A stretch of 64,000 nucleotides of DNA from Puffinus mauretanicus (Eukaryota > Chordata > Aves > Procellariiformes > Procellariidae): contig JAJKFH010002646.1 of assembly GCA_023333565.1 (NCBI GenBank), positions 434,001 through 498,000 on the forward strand, given 5' to 3'. Numbering within the stretch: the first letter of the stretch is position 1; every line of letters begins with the position of its first letter. The position numbers were made by a program, and so were the translations under genes. A model generated the notes under the pieces. The model worked only from the letters and a program-made list of their open reading frames with translations, made no database searches and was not told where the DNA came from. Of this stretch, positions 13,101 through 23,874 are shown piece by piece.

Positions 13101-13589
13101 CAAGCAATGGTGAGGCATCTGCTGCAGCCTGGAAAATAATTTTTCCCCAGGTTCAGGCAGTGTGTAGCTCAGGGTGGTGGCCAAGGGCTGGGAATTGCCT
13201 CAAAACTCAACCACCTTATAAAAGGACAAGATCCTGAACTTGGGAAGAGTAAGAAGATGTTTACTTCAGTTCTGGGTCTTCTTGTTGAAGAGCTTTTGGA
13301 CCTCATCACATGCACTGTGGTGACCAAGGACATGAAGGACTGTTGCCATCATTGCTAATTACACAGGTCAGCTCTGTGGTGTTGGGTACTCACAGTTAGG
13401 TATGATTGCTAAGTAGTGATGGCTTTGAGTATGTAATGATAATGGTTGATAATGAGAGCTAACCATTTGCATGAAATGTGTTGTTAATAAGTACCAGTCT
13501 AGAAAAGCTTTGGTTTACCATTACAGGCCTAATTTATCAGTTTTTTAAACATGCCCATTACAGTGATATCTGATTCCCTAACTCTAAAT

Positions 13590-13627
13590 CATATATGTAT
13601 AGTACATGTATGTATGTACATACATGC
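13590..13627. repeat. TATG/TACA microsatellite
   Basis: Alternating purine-pyrimidine sequence made of TATG, GTATGT and TACATACATG units. The two halves are partly self-complementary and could form a hairpin. Confidence 0.8.
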
Positions 13628-13979
13628 ACACATGTTCAGGTGCAACAAATGTTTCATTCCTAAAAGTAACATGTATTGATAGGGAAATGAAGGAAAGATG
13701 GTCCGTATTGTGTTCCTACACGGTAAAGAGTGAGTGAGCTCCAAGAAAAACTCTCATTTGCTGTATGTGTAAGAATAATTTTTGTAATTCTCATGGATGT
13801 CTAAGAAAAACTTTGATTTCAATAACACTTGGAGCAGTTATGAAATCAGTTGTGCAACTCTTCTATAGATGAAGACTCTGTCATCATTTTAAAGTATTTC
13901 TAATTGACTCTTCTCTGAGAAGCCAGATCTTGTTAATATTTGAAGGGTACTGTGCATATGAACTGTATCTATCGTGAGA

Positions 13980-14228
13980 CTTTAAACTGAAAGACGGTAG
14001 ATTTCAATTAGATATAAGGAAGTTATTCTTCACTATGAGGGAGTTGGGCACTGGAACAGGTTGCCCAGAGAAGTTGTGAATGCCCCATCCCTGGAAGTGT
14101 TCAAGGTCAGGTTGGACAGGGCTCTGAGCAACCTGGTCTAGTGGAAGATGTCCCTGCCCATGTCAGGGGAATTGGAACTAGATAATCTTTAAGGTCCCTT
14201 CCAACCCAAACCATTCTATGATTTTATG
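13980..14228 (+). mobile_element. CR1 3'-end fragment
   Basis: A 5'-truncated CR1 in plus orientation. The upstream part reads like the C-terminus of ORF2: GATATAAGGAAGTTATTCTT (the motif before the conserved phenylalanine-rich end), AACAGGTTGCCCAGAGAAGT (the NRLPR block) and CCATCCCTGGAAGTGTTCAA. It finishes with CCCTTCCAACCCAAACCATT followed by a decayed ATTCTATGAT-type tail near 14213-14228. It is the same 3' end as in the 56.6 kb and minus-strand CR1 copies but more diverged. Confidence 0.92.
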
Positions 14229-14797
14229 AGGGAACAGAATCGTTATTGGACAGACTTCAGCTACCATAAATCTGTGCATCTTCACTGATTTCAGAGCAGC
14301 TATGCCAGTTTACCATGGTTATGAGTAGGGCCTAACGATTATAAGACTAAGCCTAGACCAAGAAATTAGCAAGGAGTTTGAGAAAAAAAGATATACCTGT
14401 AAGCATGAATGATCTGACAGAATTAAAATGCTTATCTTTTGGACTACATTTTCTAGTGCATTTTGTCTGAGGTTTTATGATAGTCTTTTATAATTAACCA
14501 TCATCCTTTAAAAGGCAATACATAAGAAACAGTCCTGCACTGTAGTCCCTCCTGATCCTCCTAATAATATCCTGAAACAGTCTATACTGAAGACCTTGAG
14601 ATCAGAAATGGGTTTATGTTTGTAAGCAAAGCATTTAATGCAGTCAAAAAATATAAAAATATTATATAACATATAAATGACAGCAGACTTAAGACCTCTT
14701 CCCCTTAGTTAACTTTTTATCCACATAAAAATTATTTGACTAACTCTGTCCTCTGCAGTTTAATATTTTCCCATGGTTAACCACTTCAAGTACTTTA
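14229..14797. other. AT-rich spacer, no gene seen
   Basis: AT-rich sequence between the CR1 fragment and the proviral remnant. The 5' break of the provirus may lie near its right end. I see no 5' LTR or gag/protease similarity here. Confidence 0.45.
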
Positions 14798-15190
14798 TTG
14801 AATGATAAGTTAGATCTTCCACTTCTCTCATATCTAGGCAATCAGTTATTCTATCAAACAAAGATACCAAGTTATCTTGATATTAAGCATTGGGACACAC
14901 ATTTAGCAAAAGCCACCTGGTTAGACAATACCAGGGGATCTGCCAATCGAGCTGGCCCTGCCCAATCAAGACTCTTACATATTGTAGATAGAGATAAAGT
15001 CCCTGTCGTGCACATAAGAAATATGCTGGGGAAGACAGTCTGGGTTACTCCTGCCTCTGGCAAGGGAAAACCCATCCGTGGGATTGCTTTTGCTCAAGGA
15101 CCTGGGTACACTTGGTGGGTGGTGCGAAAGGATGGGGAAGTCCGGTGTGTACCTCAAGGGGATTTGATTTTGGGTGAAAAAAGCCAATGA
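14798..15190 (+). pseudogene. pol: ERV-L-like pol remnant, integrase C-terminus
   Basis: A 130-codon open stretch ending in TGA at 15188-15190. From about residue 31 it resembles the end of avian ERV-L-type Pol: a segment with NTRGSANRAGPAQS (44-57), then GKTVWVTPASGKG (78-90) and WWVVRKDGEV (106-115), a tryptophan-rich, basic SH3-like fold typical of the integrase DNA-binding C-terminal domain. In life this domain binds viral DNA ends and host DNA during integration. The catalytic core and zinc domain are absent, so the remnant is inactive. The ATG at 14798 is arbitrary, and the first about 25 residues may be host sequence. The absence of stops over the recognisable part suggests moderate age. 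Confidence 0.75.
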
Positions 15191-15625
15191 ACTGGATTTT
15201 CATGTCAACTGTTACATGATATTGTATATCATTATTTCTATGGTTGCTATCAATGGTATAGCAGTGAAAATCACCCAGATTAATGAAGAATGAACTAACC
15301 CCGATGAAACCGAGCAAAGTGCAACGATGGTAGAACCGGACGAGCGCAGCAATACTTAAATGAGAACTGGCTTCAGGTTGCAACAGCCCAACACCACACA
15401 CCATCTCTTCGGCCCTGAAAGACTGTTATGACAGATGGAGCCCAAAGTCATGGACTAAATGAAGTCAGTGGACATTTTAGAGGGATAGTCCATAGACTAA
15501 AGGAATGATATCTGTGCGTGCATATATATATATGTGTATATATAAAAAGAAAGATAGTGGTGGTTAATTGAAATGTATTAAAAAAAAAAAAGTGATGCCT
15601 AAGCACGACGTAAATGGTATAGAAT
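15191..15625 (+). other. Non-coding 3' internal region of the provirus
   Basis: Between the pol stop and the polypurine tract there is no envelope-like ORF. The stretch includes a short TA/TG microsatellite at about 15522-15545 and a poly-A run at about 15581-15591, probably post-insertional. Confidence 0.6.
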
Positions 15626-15635
15626 AAGGGGTGGA
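15626..15635 (+). promoter_or_regulatory. Polypurine tract before the 3' LTR
   Basis: AAGGGGTGGA lies three bases before the TG that opens the 3' LTR. Retroviral plus-strand DNA synthesis is primed from such a purine run beside U3. Its position supports both the LTR start at 15639 and the reading of this remnant as proviral. Confidence 0.75.
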
Positions 15636-15638
15636 TAC

Positions 15639-16146
15639 TGTCCTGGTTTCGGCTGGGATAGGGTTAAATTTTTTCCTAGTGCTGTGTTTTGCATTTAGTA
15701 TGAGGAGAATGTTGATAACACACTGATGTTTTCAGTTGTTGCTAAGTGCCCTCCTAGTCCAAGGACAGCTCCCGTGCCTACTGACTGAGCTACGCACACA
15801 AGATGGGAGGGAACATAATCAGGACAGCCAGCCCAGCTGACTAATGGGGTATTCCATACCATGTGACATCATGCTCAGTATATGAATGGTAGGCGTGATC
15901 CAGGAAGTACCGATCGCTACTTGGTTATCGGTCAGCACGGGTGGTGAGCAATTGCATTGTGCATCACTCATTTTGTATATTCTATCATTATCATTATTAT
16001 TTTCCCTTTTCTCTTCTATTAAACTGTCTTTATCTCAACCCACGAGTTTTTCTCACTCTTACCCTTCCGATTCTCTCCCCGTCCCACTGAGGGAGTGAGT
16101 GAGTGGCTGCATGGTATTTGGCTGCCTGCCAGGTTAAATCACAACA
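15639..16146 (+). mobile_element. 3' LTR, ERV-L-like family, subfamily A
   Basis: This 508-bp LTR opens TGTCCTGGTTTCGGCTGGGA and closes TTAAATCACAACA. U3 holds a CRE-like TGACATCA at 15864-15871 and a TATA-like TATATGA at 15879-15885. An ATTAAA polyadenylation signal lies at 16018-16023, just before the conserved CCCACGAGTTTTTCTCACTC block of U5. It belongs with the LTRs at 1601, 16638 and 40204. The CCAAT box present in sister copies is mutated (ACTAATGG). No 5' partner LTR is present, so a target duplication cannot be tested. Confidence 0.93.
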
Positions 16147-16637
16147 ACTATCTTTTTAAAAAAGTCATGTTGGTGATTTTCCATTAATTTCTATTTCCAT
16201 GACTAATTTCTTCATAATTTATTCCAAAGGTTTCTATTCTATTGAAATCAAGAGATAGGCTCCTGTTTCTCTGGGTTGTGTTTTTCTTTCTATTAATTAT
16301 AGTACAATATTTATTATTTTACAGACATAGTTATATTCCCAATTTGATAAATCAACCACTCTTATCAAAATTTAAAAGTGTGCCAGTTTTTTCATTATTC
16401 TGCAATGATCTGTCTTGATCTGAGCGCATTAAACTCTGAGTTCTGTTTCCTCCTCAGATGTAATTTCCATTTCTATTCTGTCATTGCCATTAGCCATCCT
16501 ATCTGCTCCTGCATATACTTTGCTCTTACTGAAAGTGATGCAAAGTATTAATAACTTTGATTATTAATAACTTGAATAATTTTAATCTCCTTCCAAACTT
16601 CTTTGGGTCTCAAGCCCGTGTCTTCCCTTTTTATATA
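16147..16637. other. AT-rich spacer between two opposed LTRs
   Basis: 491 bp of AT-rich sequence between a plus-strand and a minus-strand LTR of the same family. It has no viral coding similarity, so the two LTRs do not look like the ends of one inverted provirus. Confidence 0.55.
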
Positions 16638-17151
16638 TGTCGTGGTTTAACCCGATAGGCAGCCAAACACCACACAGCCGCTCGCTCACTCCCCCCCACC
16701 CCAGTGGGAAGGGGACAGAATCGGAAGGGTAAGAGTGAGAAAAACTCGTGGGTTGACATAAAGACAGTTTAACAGAACAGAAAAGGGAAAATAATAATAA
16801 CAATAATGATAATGATAAAATATACAAAATGAGTGATGCACAATGCAATTGCTCACCACCCGCGCTGACTGATAACCAAGTAGTGATCGCTACTTCCTGG
16901 ATCATGCTTACCATTCATATACTGAGCATGACGTCACATGGTACGGAATACCCCATTGGCCAGCTGGGCCAGTTGTCCTGGCTATGCTCCCTCCCAGCCT
17001 CTTCCAGAGCATGGGAAGCTGAGTGTCCTTGACTAGCAGGGTACTTAGCAACAACTGAAAACATCAGTGTGTTATCAACATTCTTCTCATACTAAATCCA
17101 AACGACAACACTAGGAAGAAATTTAACTCTATCCCAGCTGAAACCAGGACA
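16638..17151 (-). mobile_element. Solo LTR, ERV-L-like family, subfamily A
   Basis: This 514-bp minus-strand LTR begins TGTCCTGGTTTCAGCTGGGA and ends TAAACCACGACA on its own strand. The flanks are ATATA (16633-16637) and ATATC (17152-17156), a 5-bp target duplication with one mismatch. No internal viral DNA adjoins it. Its promoter is the best kept of subfamily A: a perfect CRE, a CCAAT box and a TATA-like element. The polyadenylation motif is decayed (minus-strand GTTAAAC near 16766-16772). Confidence 0.93.
16917..16959 (-). promoter_or_regulatory. LTR promoter block: CCAAT, CRE, TATA
   Basis: Read on the minus strand, the order is CCAAT (ATTGG at 16955-16959), the full palindromic CRE TGACGTCA (16929-16936) and a TATATG-type box (about 16917-16922). 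The CRE binds CREB/ATF-class factors and CCAAT binds NF-Y in vertebrates. Spacing matches the other LTRs in the window. Activity in this genome is unknown. Confidence 0.7.
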
Positions 17152-17210
17152 ATATCCATGCCTAAAAGAACTTAAACGCTAAACGGAGACCAACAACACC
17201 TCTAAAGAGT

Positions 17211-18052
17211 ATAGAATCATAGAATCATACAGGTTGGAAAAGACCTCTAAGATCATCGAGTCCAACCGTCAACCCAACACCACCATGCCCACTACACCAC
17301 GTCCCTAAGCGCCTCATCTACACGTCTTTTAAATACTTCCAGGGATGGTGACTCAACCACTGCCCTGGGTAGCCTGTTCCAAGGCCTGACCACTTTTTCA
17401 GTAAAGAAATTTCTCCTAACATCCAATCTAAACCTCCCTTGGCGCAACTTGAGGCCATTTCCTCTCGCCCTATCACTAGTTACTTGGGAGAAGAGACCAA
17501 CACCCACCTCGCTACAACCTCCTTTCAGGTAGTTGTAGAGCACAATAAGGTCTCCCCTCAAGCCTCCTCTTCTCCAGGCTAAACAACCCCAGTTCCCTCA
17601 GCCGCTCCTCATAAGACTTATGCTCTAGACCCTTCACCAGCTTCGTTGCCCTTCTCTGGACATGCTCCAGCACCTCCATGTCTTTCTTGTAGTGAGGGGC
17701 CCAAAACTGAACACAGGATTCGAGGTACGGCCTCACCAGTGCCCAGTACAGGGGCACGATCACTTCCCTGCTCCTGCTGGCCACACTATTTCTGAATCAG
17801 GCCAGGATGCCATTGGCCTTCTTGGCCACCTGGGCACACTGCCGGCTCATGTTCAGCTGGCTGTCAATCAGCACCCCCAGGTCCTTTTCCTCTGGGCAGC
17901 TTTCCAGCCACTCTTCCCCAAGCCTGTAGCGTTGCATGGAGTTGTTGTGGCCGAAGTGCAGGACCCAGCACTTGGCCTTGTTAAACCTCATACAGTTGGC
18001 CTCGGCCCATCAATCCAGCCTGTCCAGGTCCCTCTGAAGAGTTTTCCTACCC
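17211..18052 (-). mobile_element. CR1 retrotransposon, 3' 0.84 kb
   Basis: A 5'-truncated CR1 on the minus strand. Its 3' end is at 17211, where two short ATAGAATCAT units form the typical CR1 tail, followed by the conserved AGGTTGGAAAAGACCTCTAA segment. The 5' break is near 18052, after TTTTCCTACCC, judged by loss of similarity to the first CR1. It keeps the region from just after the reverse transcriptase palm to the 3' end. Only 59 bp separate it from the LTR ending at 17151. Confidence 0.95.
17292..17991 (-). pseudogene. CR1 ORF2 C-terminal region, broken in three frames
   Basis: The C-terminal part of CR1 ORF2 is readable in three overlapping minus-strand pieces. 17797-17991 contains the K-A-K-C-x-V-L-H-F block. 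17512-17784 contains [20 protein letters not shown] and [14 protein letters not shown]. 17292-17561 contains [10 protein letters not shown] and [19 protein letters not shown]. Reading across them needs frame changes near 17790 and in the 17512-17561 overlap, so no functional protein is possible. These blocks lie downstream of the polymerase domain and are strongly conserved among CR1 copies. Confidence 0.9.
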
Positions 18053-21000
18053 AGGAAGTAACTCACCCCAGCTAAGATCATCAGGAGGAGCCTAACTTTC
18101 TCTATTAATTATTGGGACAGCTTGATGGCTGCTTAATTTAACTGTTAGCTGACATAAATTTGTCTAAAAAGGTTCACAGTTGAATAAACAAATAACATGA
18201 AGAACTGTTTACTGATAAATTTCCAGTTCTTGTTACTAGTGTTTTAGTCCTAGATGTCATGTTACCACTCAGTCCAGTCCTCAGTCCAGTTACCGCTGGA
18301 TTCAGTGACAAATTTTTTTTATGAACTTCACTAGCCAGAAAATTGGGATGGAAAATAGGCGTAAATTTCCCAGTGTTTCAAGTAGATTGCTATGCATTCA
18401 AGGAGCTAAATGGCAGAAAAAATTAATTTAGAGTGTGATATGATTCATCACTTGAAGCAACAATTCCCTGCTGAATTTCATATGGCGCTATGTAGTTACT
18501 TAGAAGATTGAATCATACAGTTTGAACAAAGAATATTCATTCCTCTATTGTCATTCATGTATTATATAATAATTTAGGTGCTGACAGAAAAGAAAAGGTG
18601 TTTTGGGAGTAGTACAGGAATGTTAAATGGACTTGCAGTTATTAGCCATATGAATTGTATTTCTAGTGTTGACATCACTAAATGCTGGCAGTGAAAGTGG
18701 TACTAATGTGACTACTGTAAGCAATTATTTCCTGAATATTCAAAGATTTTTCTTTTCACAGAGAATATTGATCACAGATATACAATGATGGAAGTATTTG
18801 AGTAGAAGTTGAGATTGCTTATACTATGGTTTGATTCGGTATTTGAAACTGAATCAGAAGGGTTCAGATTGAGGGAAAGAATCAAAGCTTTTCTTCCAAC
18901 ATTTTGTCCCAAAATTGCAGAAGGCAAATGAGATATGTTGTTCTGGTCAGTACATTGTGATTCGGACAAACAGAGGTCTCATAAGATTAGCTTTCTTGAA
19001 AAACGGCTACCACTGCAGGCCAAAATTTTGTTATTAGTTATTCAGAACTTGTCTAAATTAATTTCATTCTATTCTGAAAAAGACAGTTTAATCTTCTCAA
19101 CCTCATATTATAACCACCCCTAACCTGTCTTTTCCAGTGTAGCCACTGAATCCTTATCATCTGATCATTGTGATCTACTGGATAGATACATTATGGGTTC
19201 ATTAATGCATATTTGTATAGATTTCCCTCAGAGCAGTGCTCAAGGAAACAGTGATCAGAATTAAAGCTTAACCCATCAGCTTCTTAGCTGCTTATATAGC
19301 ATTTGCACAAGCCTCAGTTTTCAGCTCAACTAATTACAGTAGAGAGGTAGGAAACAAGAAGATCAGTGGAAGAAGACACAAAAAGGGTCAGCTGCACTAA
19401 ACCAGCCAATTCCTGTGTTCCTTCTTGTCTGCCCAGCTGGAAAGTGTTGAGTTTAAACAATTTCCCAGCTGGTGGGAAAAGAAGCACCCTTTTAAGTGTG
19501 ATGTCTATTAGATCCATGTCATACTACTGTTAGAGGTACAATGCATTCATCCTACCTACCCTTAAGGAAAAATGGAGTGACACTGAAATAAAGAAATGCA
19601 ATGAGGACATTTTTAATATATACCTGTTGTTATTTTCAGCACATTTACCATATAGATAAAATCTGTCCCATTCATTAATGGTCTTTTTTTTTTTTTTTTC
19701 CCTTTAGTGTTTTCAACTTTTTCTTGCAAACTCTATGTTCACTAATAGATTTCCTCATAGGTTTATGCAAAATGTTAGACTGGAACTTCCGGATCTAAGG
19801 CAACTACTGTTTGAAAACAACAATTAAGTATGTTGACAGGGAGTGGTACAAATAATAAATTAACTAAAGAGTAATATGTACCTGCTATAATGTGTACCAT
19901 ACCTGTGCACCATAAATTTTCTTCTGTGTGTGCTTTAATTGAAAAACTTATGAGAATTTAAGCAATGAAAATTGAAAAGTTAGACAGAAATTTGCAGTTG
20001 GGTAAATAACTCAGTAGGAGATCATCCTAGAGTTAATACTAAAAAGTGAATATGAGGCATCAAAATATTGACTATAGCAATTAGATCTTAAAATCCATTC
20101 AATTTTATTATCAGCATTTACCTAGCAGCCTCTCAAGAAGTTATCTTGCTTGTGCTGATGTAAAAAACATTCTGTTGCAGTCATAATTATACAAACTGTA
20201 AGCATACTAAAACTAGATTAAGAATAGCAAATCAAACAGAAAACATGAACAAAACCCTATAATATAGGACCATGTGTCACAAAGAACATATGGTACATAT
20301 GCAAACAGTAACTACAACAAACAGCCTATGGCTAAATCTATACACCTATAAATGTTTATAAATATCTAAATAGCAGTACAAATAAGAATATTCTTACAAA
20401 ATTCCTAAGCAAACATATCACCTCGACTAAAAACAGAAGAATAAAATTAATTTTCTTTGGCTTCAGAGGAGCCAGAGTTTCATCTAAGAGCAAATAAATG
20501 AGTTATATTTTTATTAATAATAATTGTCCTTACATATTTCACACTTACTTTTACTGCAGCAGATAGGCTCTTATTATTTTTCTTGACTTCACATGCTTAC
20601 TGAGAGACAAAAATTAGAGGAACTTAAAGGAAAAAAAGTATTCCCATAATCTGGGAAGCAAGACCCAGATTATGACTCTGTTAAAGTCGGACTGAATTGC
20701 TCACTTTACAGTCCAGTAAGTACTAGAAAGTATTCATAGCTTACTGACAGGTCTATGCTAAACAGAAGAGTATCTCTTGTCCCATGCAGTGTATTTCAGT
20801 GGCATTTATTTAGAGAATGTTGGTCCTCATATGGTTTATTCAGATACCACAATAATGAGGGTTAAATGAATTCCAACTTCTATTTAGAGTACATAGTAGC
20901 TCTGCTGGAATCAGTCACTTTTCATGTTGTACACCAGCATTGCAGACACCAGTCTTCAGGCATGAACAAAATGAAATCTTTTTTTTCTTATATATATAAA

Positions 21001-22931
21001 CATACTGTTGGGTATAATTTAAAGCACACATGCACATGCACATATACCTTGGCACATTTTGCTAGCCACGAATGACTCTTGCAAGCAAATTCTAGTGAAT
21101 CCATGTTATATAACTAATTGAGGTAATCAAGGTACTCAGCATCATAAAATTGTATCTACTGCTTCCAGAAATGATCTTCTGATTTCATTAGCTTTTAGAA
21201 TTAGTACTCATCTTTGACTTTAAATAGACTACAAGCTCTGTACCTTGCATATAAATGTTCAGTCTCTCTGTTTAATCATTCAGTTTCAGTATTTTGCATG
21301 ATGCCATATGTTCCTGTGACTAAACAATCTGCAGTTGCTATTCAGCTGGCTTTTATTTTTGAGATCTCTGGGATTTAAAATTTCTCTACCAGAAGTGCCA
21401 TTCCCTCCATACCCTGATCTGCCTCTCAGCTTTACAATCAACAATCCATTTTTATATTCCCTAAACGAGAACATGGATGGTGTCATTTCTCCACATGATG
21501 ATGTTAATTACTGTCACCCCATCACACTCATTTGTTCATAACAAAACCTGCAGGGATACATCTGATTAACTTCTTCCTCTTCTGTATACCTATTCGAAAG
21601 CCAAGCAGCTTTATTTCTTAATGATCTCATCTTGGTGTAAATATATTTACAGTATTTCAAAGAGAGATATTAAAACTTGGAGTGCCCTTTTTGTTCTCAT
21701 AAAATTTAATTCTATTCAGCTTTTTTTTTTTTTTTGGTAAATCAAAATTATATGATCACTTTAAAAAGTTATGGGGTCACTCCACTGTAATAAATTACAA
21801 TCAAATATTAATTATGTCAGAAATACAGTTTCCACCATTTCAAAAATAGTAAAAAACAACCCACTAACAATAATTACATACAATAACAATTGAGATGGCA
21901 CAGTTTTTCTTCATGCTATGCTTGAAATGAGACATAATTAAACTAAATTGGACACCACTGTCTTACCGCTGTTAAAGATATCATTACTAATTCAAGGCAT
22001 CCATAGATTAATGGCAGATTATAGTGGCTTTCACCTACTTTAGTCTTGATTTAAGTAAGAAATCAACCTGGCCATCAGAATTAGAGAGAGGGCGGGCAGA
22101 GATGTGTAAAGAAGCGGCCAGCCTTGCACCATTTTAGTTTGCATTCCAGGAGCAAAATGAACTATACCTGAACCATGTTTTTGTGCTATAGCCCATTTAA
22201 GGCAGCAGCTGTAGCCAGTTGTCACTATCACAGCAACTAATAAGTACCCACACTTCTTAAAATAAAATGTGTCTTAGTGACAAAGATTATTGAAAACATT
22301 TCCAAAAATCCCCCCAAAATCAGTTTTTTTATGATTTACAGTTTTATTCAGGTAAAATCAAAGGCAGGTTTATGGGCCCCAAAAGGAAGCAGTTGTCTTA
22401 TGTTCAAAGGTAGTTTACTCACCAAAGGCAAAATTTACACATTTTCTTTTATAATGGAAATCAAGAACACATTACACTGGCAGTTTCTAAGGCTCATCAG
22501 ACCAACTAATCTGATGCCTTTCTAAAATAAGTTAACACTGATTATTTCTTAATATGTTTTTTTGAACTTTTTTGAAAAACTTTTTTAGCTTTCATTGTCC
22601 TCTGAAATCAGCTCCTGGTTTCTGGCAGTACTTAATTCAGCAACAATGTTTTCTGAAGTGTATCTTTAGTCCTTGTGTCAGATTTAACAGCTTCACTTAG
22701 TGTTTTAGTTAACTTCTATGCTCAGCTACTTTGCTGTTTATAGTTTCATCTGCCTCCATCTGCTCTGAATAAAGTTGCAGTAAATCTGGCCCTTTGCCTT
22801 TTCTGTCAAGTTTTAAGTGGAAAGAAAGTCTAGAGGGCAGCATCCCCAGACTTGGAGGGCTTAGTGGAAATCCTTGCTCCCTCAAAGACCCGTGTTATGT
22901 TGAATAAAACAAAACCAGTCTATTAAGGACT
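18053..22931. other. AT-rich gene-free interval
   Basis: About 4.9 kb of AT-rich sequence without a recognisable exon. It holds T-runs at about 19684-19700 and 21720-21736, and an 11-bp perfect hairpin at 20645-20674. The short ORFs show no family resemblance. Confidence 0.5.
20645..20674. repeat. Perfect 11-bp inverted repeat (hairpin)
   Basis: CATAATCTGGG at 20645-20655 and CCCAGATTATG at 20664-20674 are exact reverse complements separated by an 8-base loop. No T-run follows, and nothing marks it as an RNA gene. It could be chance or a trace of a small palindromic element. Confidence 0.85.
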
Positions 22932-23200
22932 TATAGAATCATAGAATCACAGAATCATTAAGGTTGGAAAAGACCTCTAAGATCATCGAGTCCAACCATC
23001 AACTCAACACCACCATACCTACTAAACCATGTCCCTAAGCACCTCATCCACATATCTTTTAAATACTTCCAGGGATAGTGACTCAACCACTTCCCTGGGC
23101 AACCTCTTCCAATGTTTGCCCATTCTTTCAGTAAAGAAATTTCTCCTAATGTTCAATCTAAACTTCCTTTGGTACAACTTGAGGCCATTTCCTCTCGTCC
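22932..23200 (-). mobile_element. CR1 3'-end fragment
   Basis: A short CR1 in minus orientation. Three ATAGAATCA-type tail units start at about 22932, followed by AAGGTTGGAAAAGACCTCTA and the conserved 3' untranslated region and ORF2 end. The break is after CATTTCCTCTCGTCC near 23200. It matches positions 17220-17470 of the larger CR1 with scattered substitutions. Confidence 0.94.
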
Positions 23201-23761
23201 GTAGATCCCTACTTGGGATCCTTAAGCTTTATGATATCTGGTATGGACCTGGAGAAAGGAGGAAAAGAACTTGTAAAATAAATTCTGTGAGAATAGAAAA
23301 TTATGATCTACATATGATCACAAAACAATTCATTAATTTTATATACCTTAACCTTTCTAATTTGCTGATCATCTATAACTCCAGTTGGCTTCTGTTATAG
23401 TAACAGGTGTTCCTCTCCTTGATACATCACATACTAAAAGTTTTGACCTGACTGCTAGAACTAGATTCTGAAAAGTTGAATTTAATTTTTCTGAAAATTC
23501 AAATTTAGAAAAAATTAAGGAAACCTTAATTATTGATTTCTCTAAGAATGCAAACAAAGCATTCTTTTCTTGAGCTGGCCTCCGGAGGGAATTGTATATT
23601 GCTTATGTGGTTTATTTACTGGAATGCGTTCTGACGAAAGCAGGTGAGTGTTCATTTAATTAAAACATTTTTTTATTTAATCAAGAATGGGAATCATTAA
23701 TATCTCGGGATGAAAGGGGGAGAGAGGGAAAGGGATGTGTCTGCCTTCAACGGTCAAACTT
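23201..23761. other. AT-rich spacer, no gene seen
   Basis: AT-rich sequence between a CR1 end and an LTR stub. I recognise nothing in it. Confidence 0.45.
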
Positions 23762-23874
23762 TTTTTATTGAATGTTTGTACTAGTTACTTCTTATTCTCT
23801 CCCACATCCTGCTGAGGGGGAATGAGGAAGCAGCTGTGTGGTGCTTGGTTGCCTACCAGGGTTAACCCACAGCA
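23762..23874 (+). mobile_element. LTR 3' stub, related to the ERV-L-like LTRs
   Basis: The last about 110 bp resemble the U5 end of the LTR family: TTATTCTCTCCCACATCCTG, then GAGGAAGCAGCTGTGTGGTG, GCTTGGTTGCCTACCAGG and the terminal GTTAACCCACAGCA. U3 and R are missing on the left. It is closest to subfamily B (51066 copy). Either the left part was deleted or the boundary is too diverged to see. Confidence 0.78.

Larger units (their letters stand above)
3432..13979. other. Long AT-rich gene-free interval
   Basis: These 10.5 kb are AT-rich and mostly unique-looking. Short ORFs occur at the density expected by chance and none shows a domain or codon bias that I recognise. Near 5410-5450 and 9195-9300 there are short stretches with CCTAAG/CTTAGG-type words that could be relics of a very old repeat, but I cannot define ends. 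Near 13217-13224 a clean TATAAAAG lies in a locally GC-richer patch (about 13080-13350), with no recognisable transcript behind it. Confidence 0.5.
14798..16146 (+). mobile_element. 3'-terminal part of an ERV-L-like provirus
   Basis: This remnant has three parts in proviral order: an integrase C-terminal coding remnant (to 15190), a non-coding 3' internal segment ending in a polypurine tract, and a 3' LTR (15639-16146). No envelope gene lies between integrase and LTR, which is the usual arrangement for ERV-L-type elements. Gag, protease, reverse transcriptase and most of integrase are missing, as is the 5' LTR. The left limit is uncertain and could be about 70 bases further right. This copy ties the LTR family found elsewhere in the window to its internal sequence. 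It cannot replicate. Confidence 0.85.

Noticed and set aside
13217..13224. TATAAAAG as a host promoter
   Set aside because: No transcript, exon or initiator can be supported downstream, and single TATA matches are common in AT-rich DNA.
16147..16637. Internal region of an inverted-LTR provirus
   Set aside because: The sequence has no viral similarity, and the right-hand LTR has its own near-matching 5-bp flanks, so two separate insertions explain it better.
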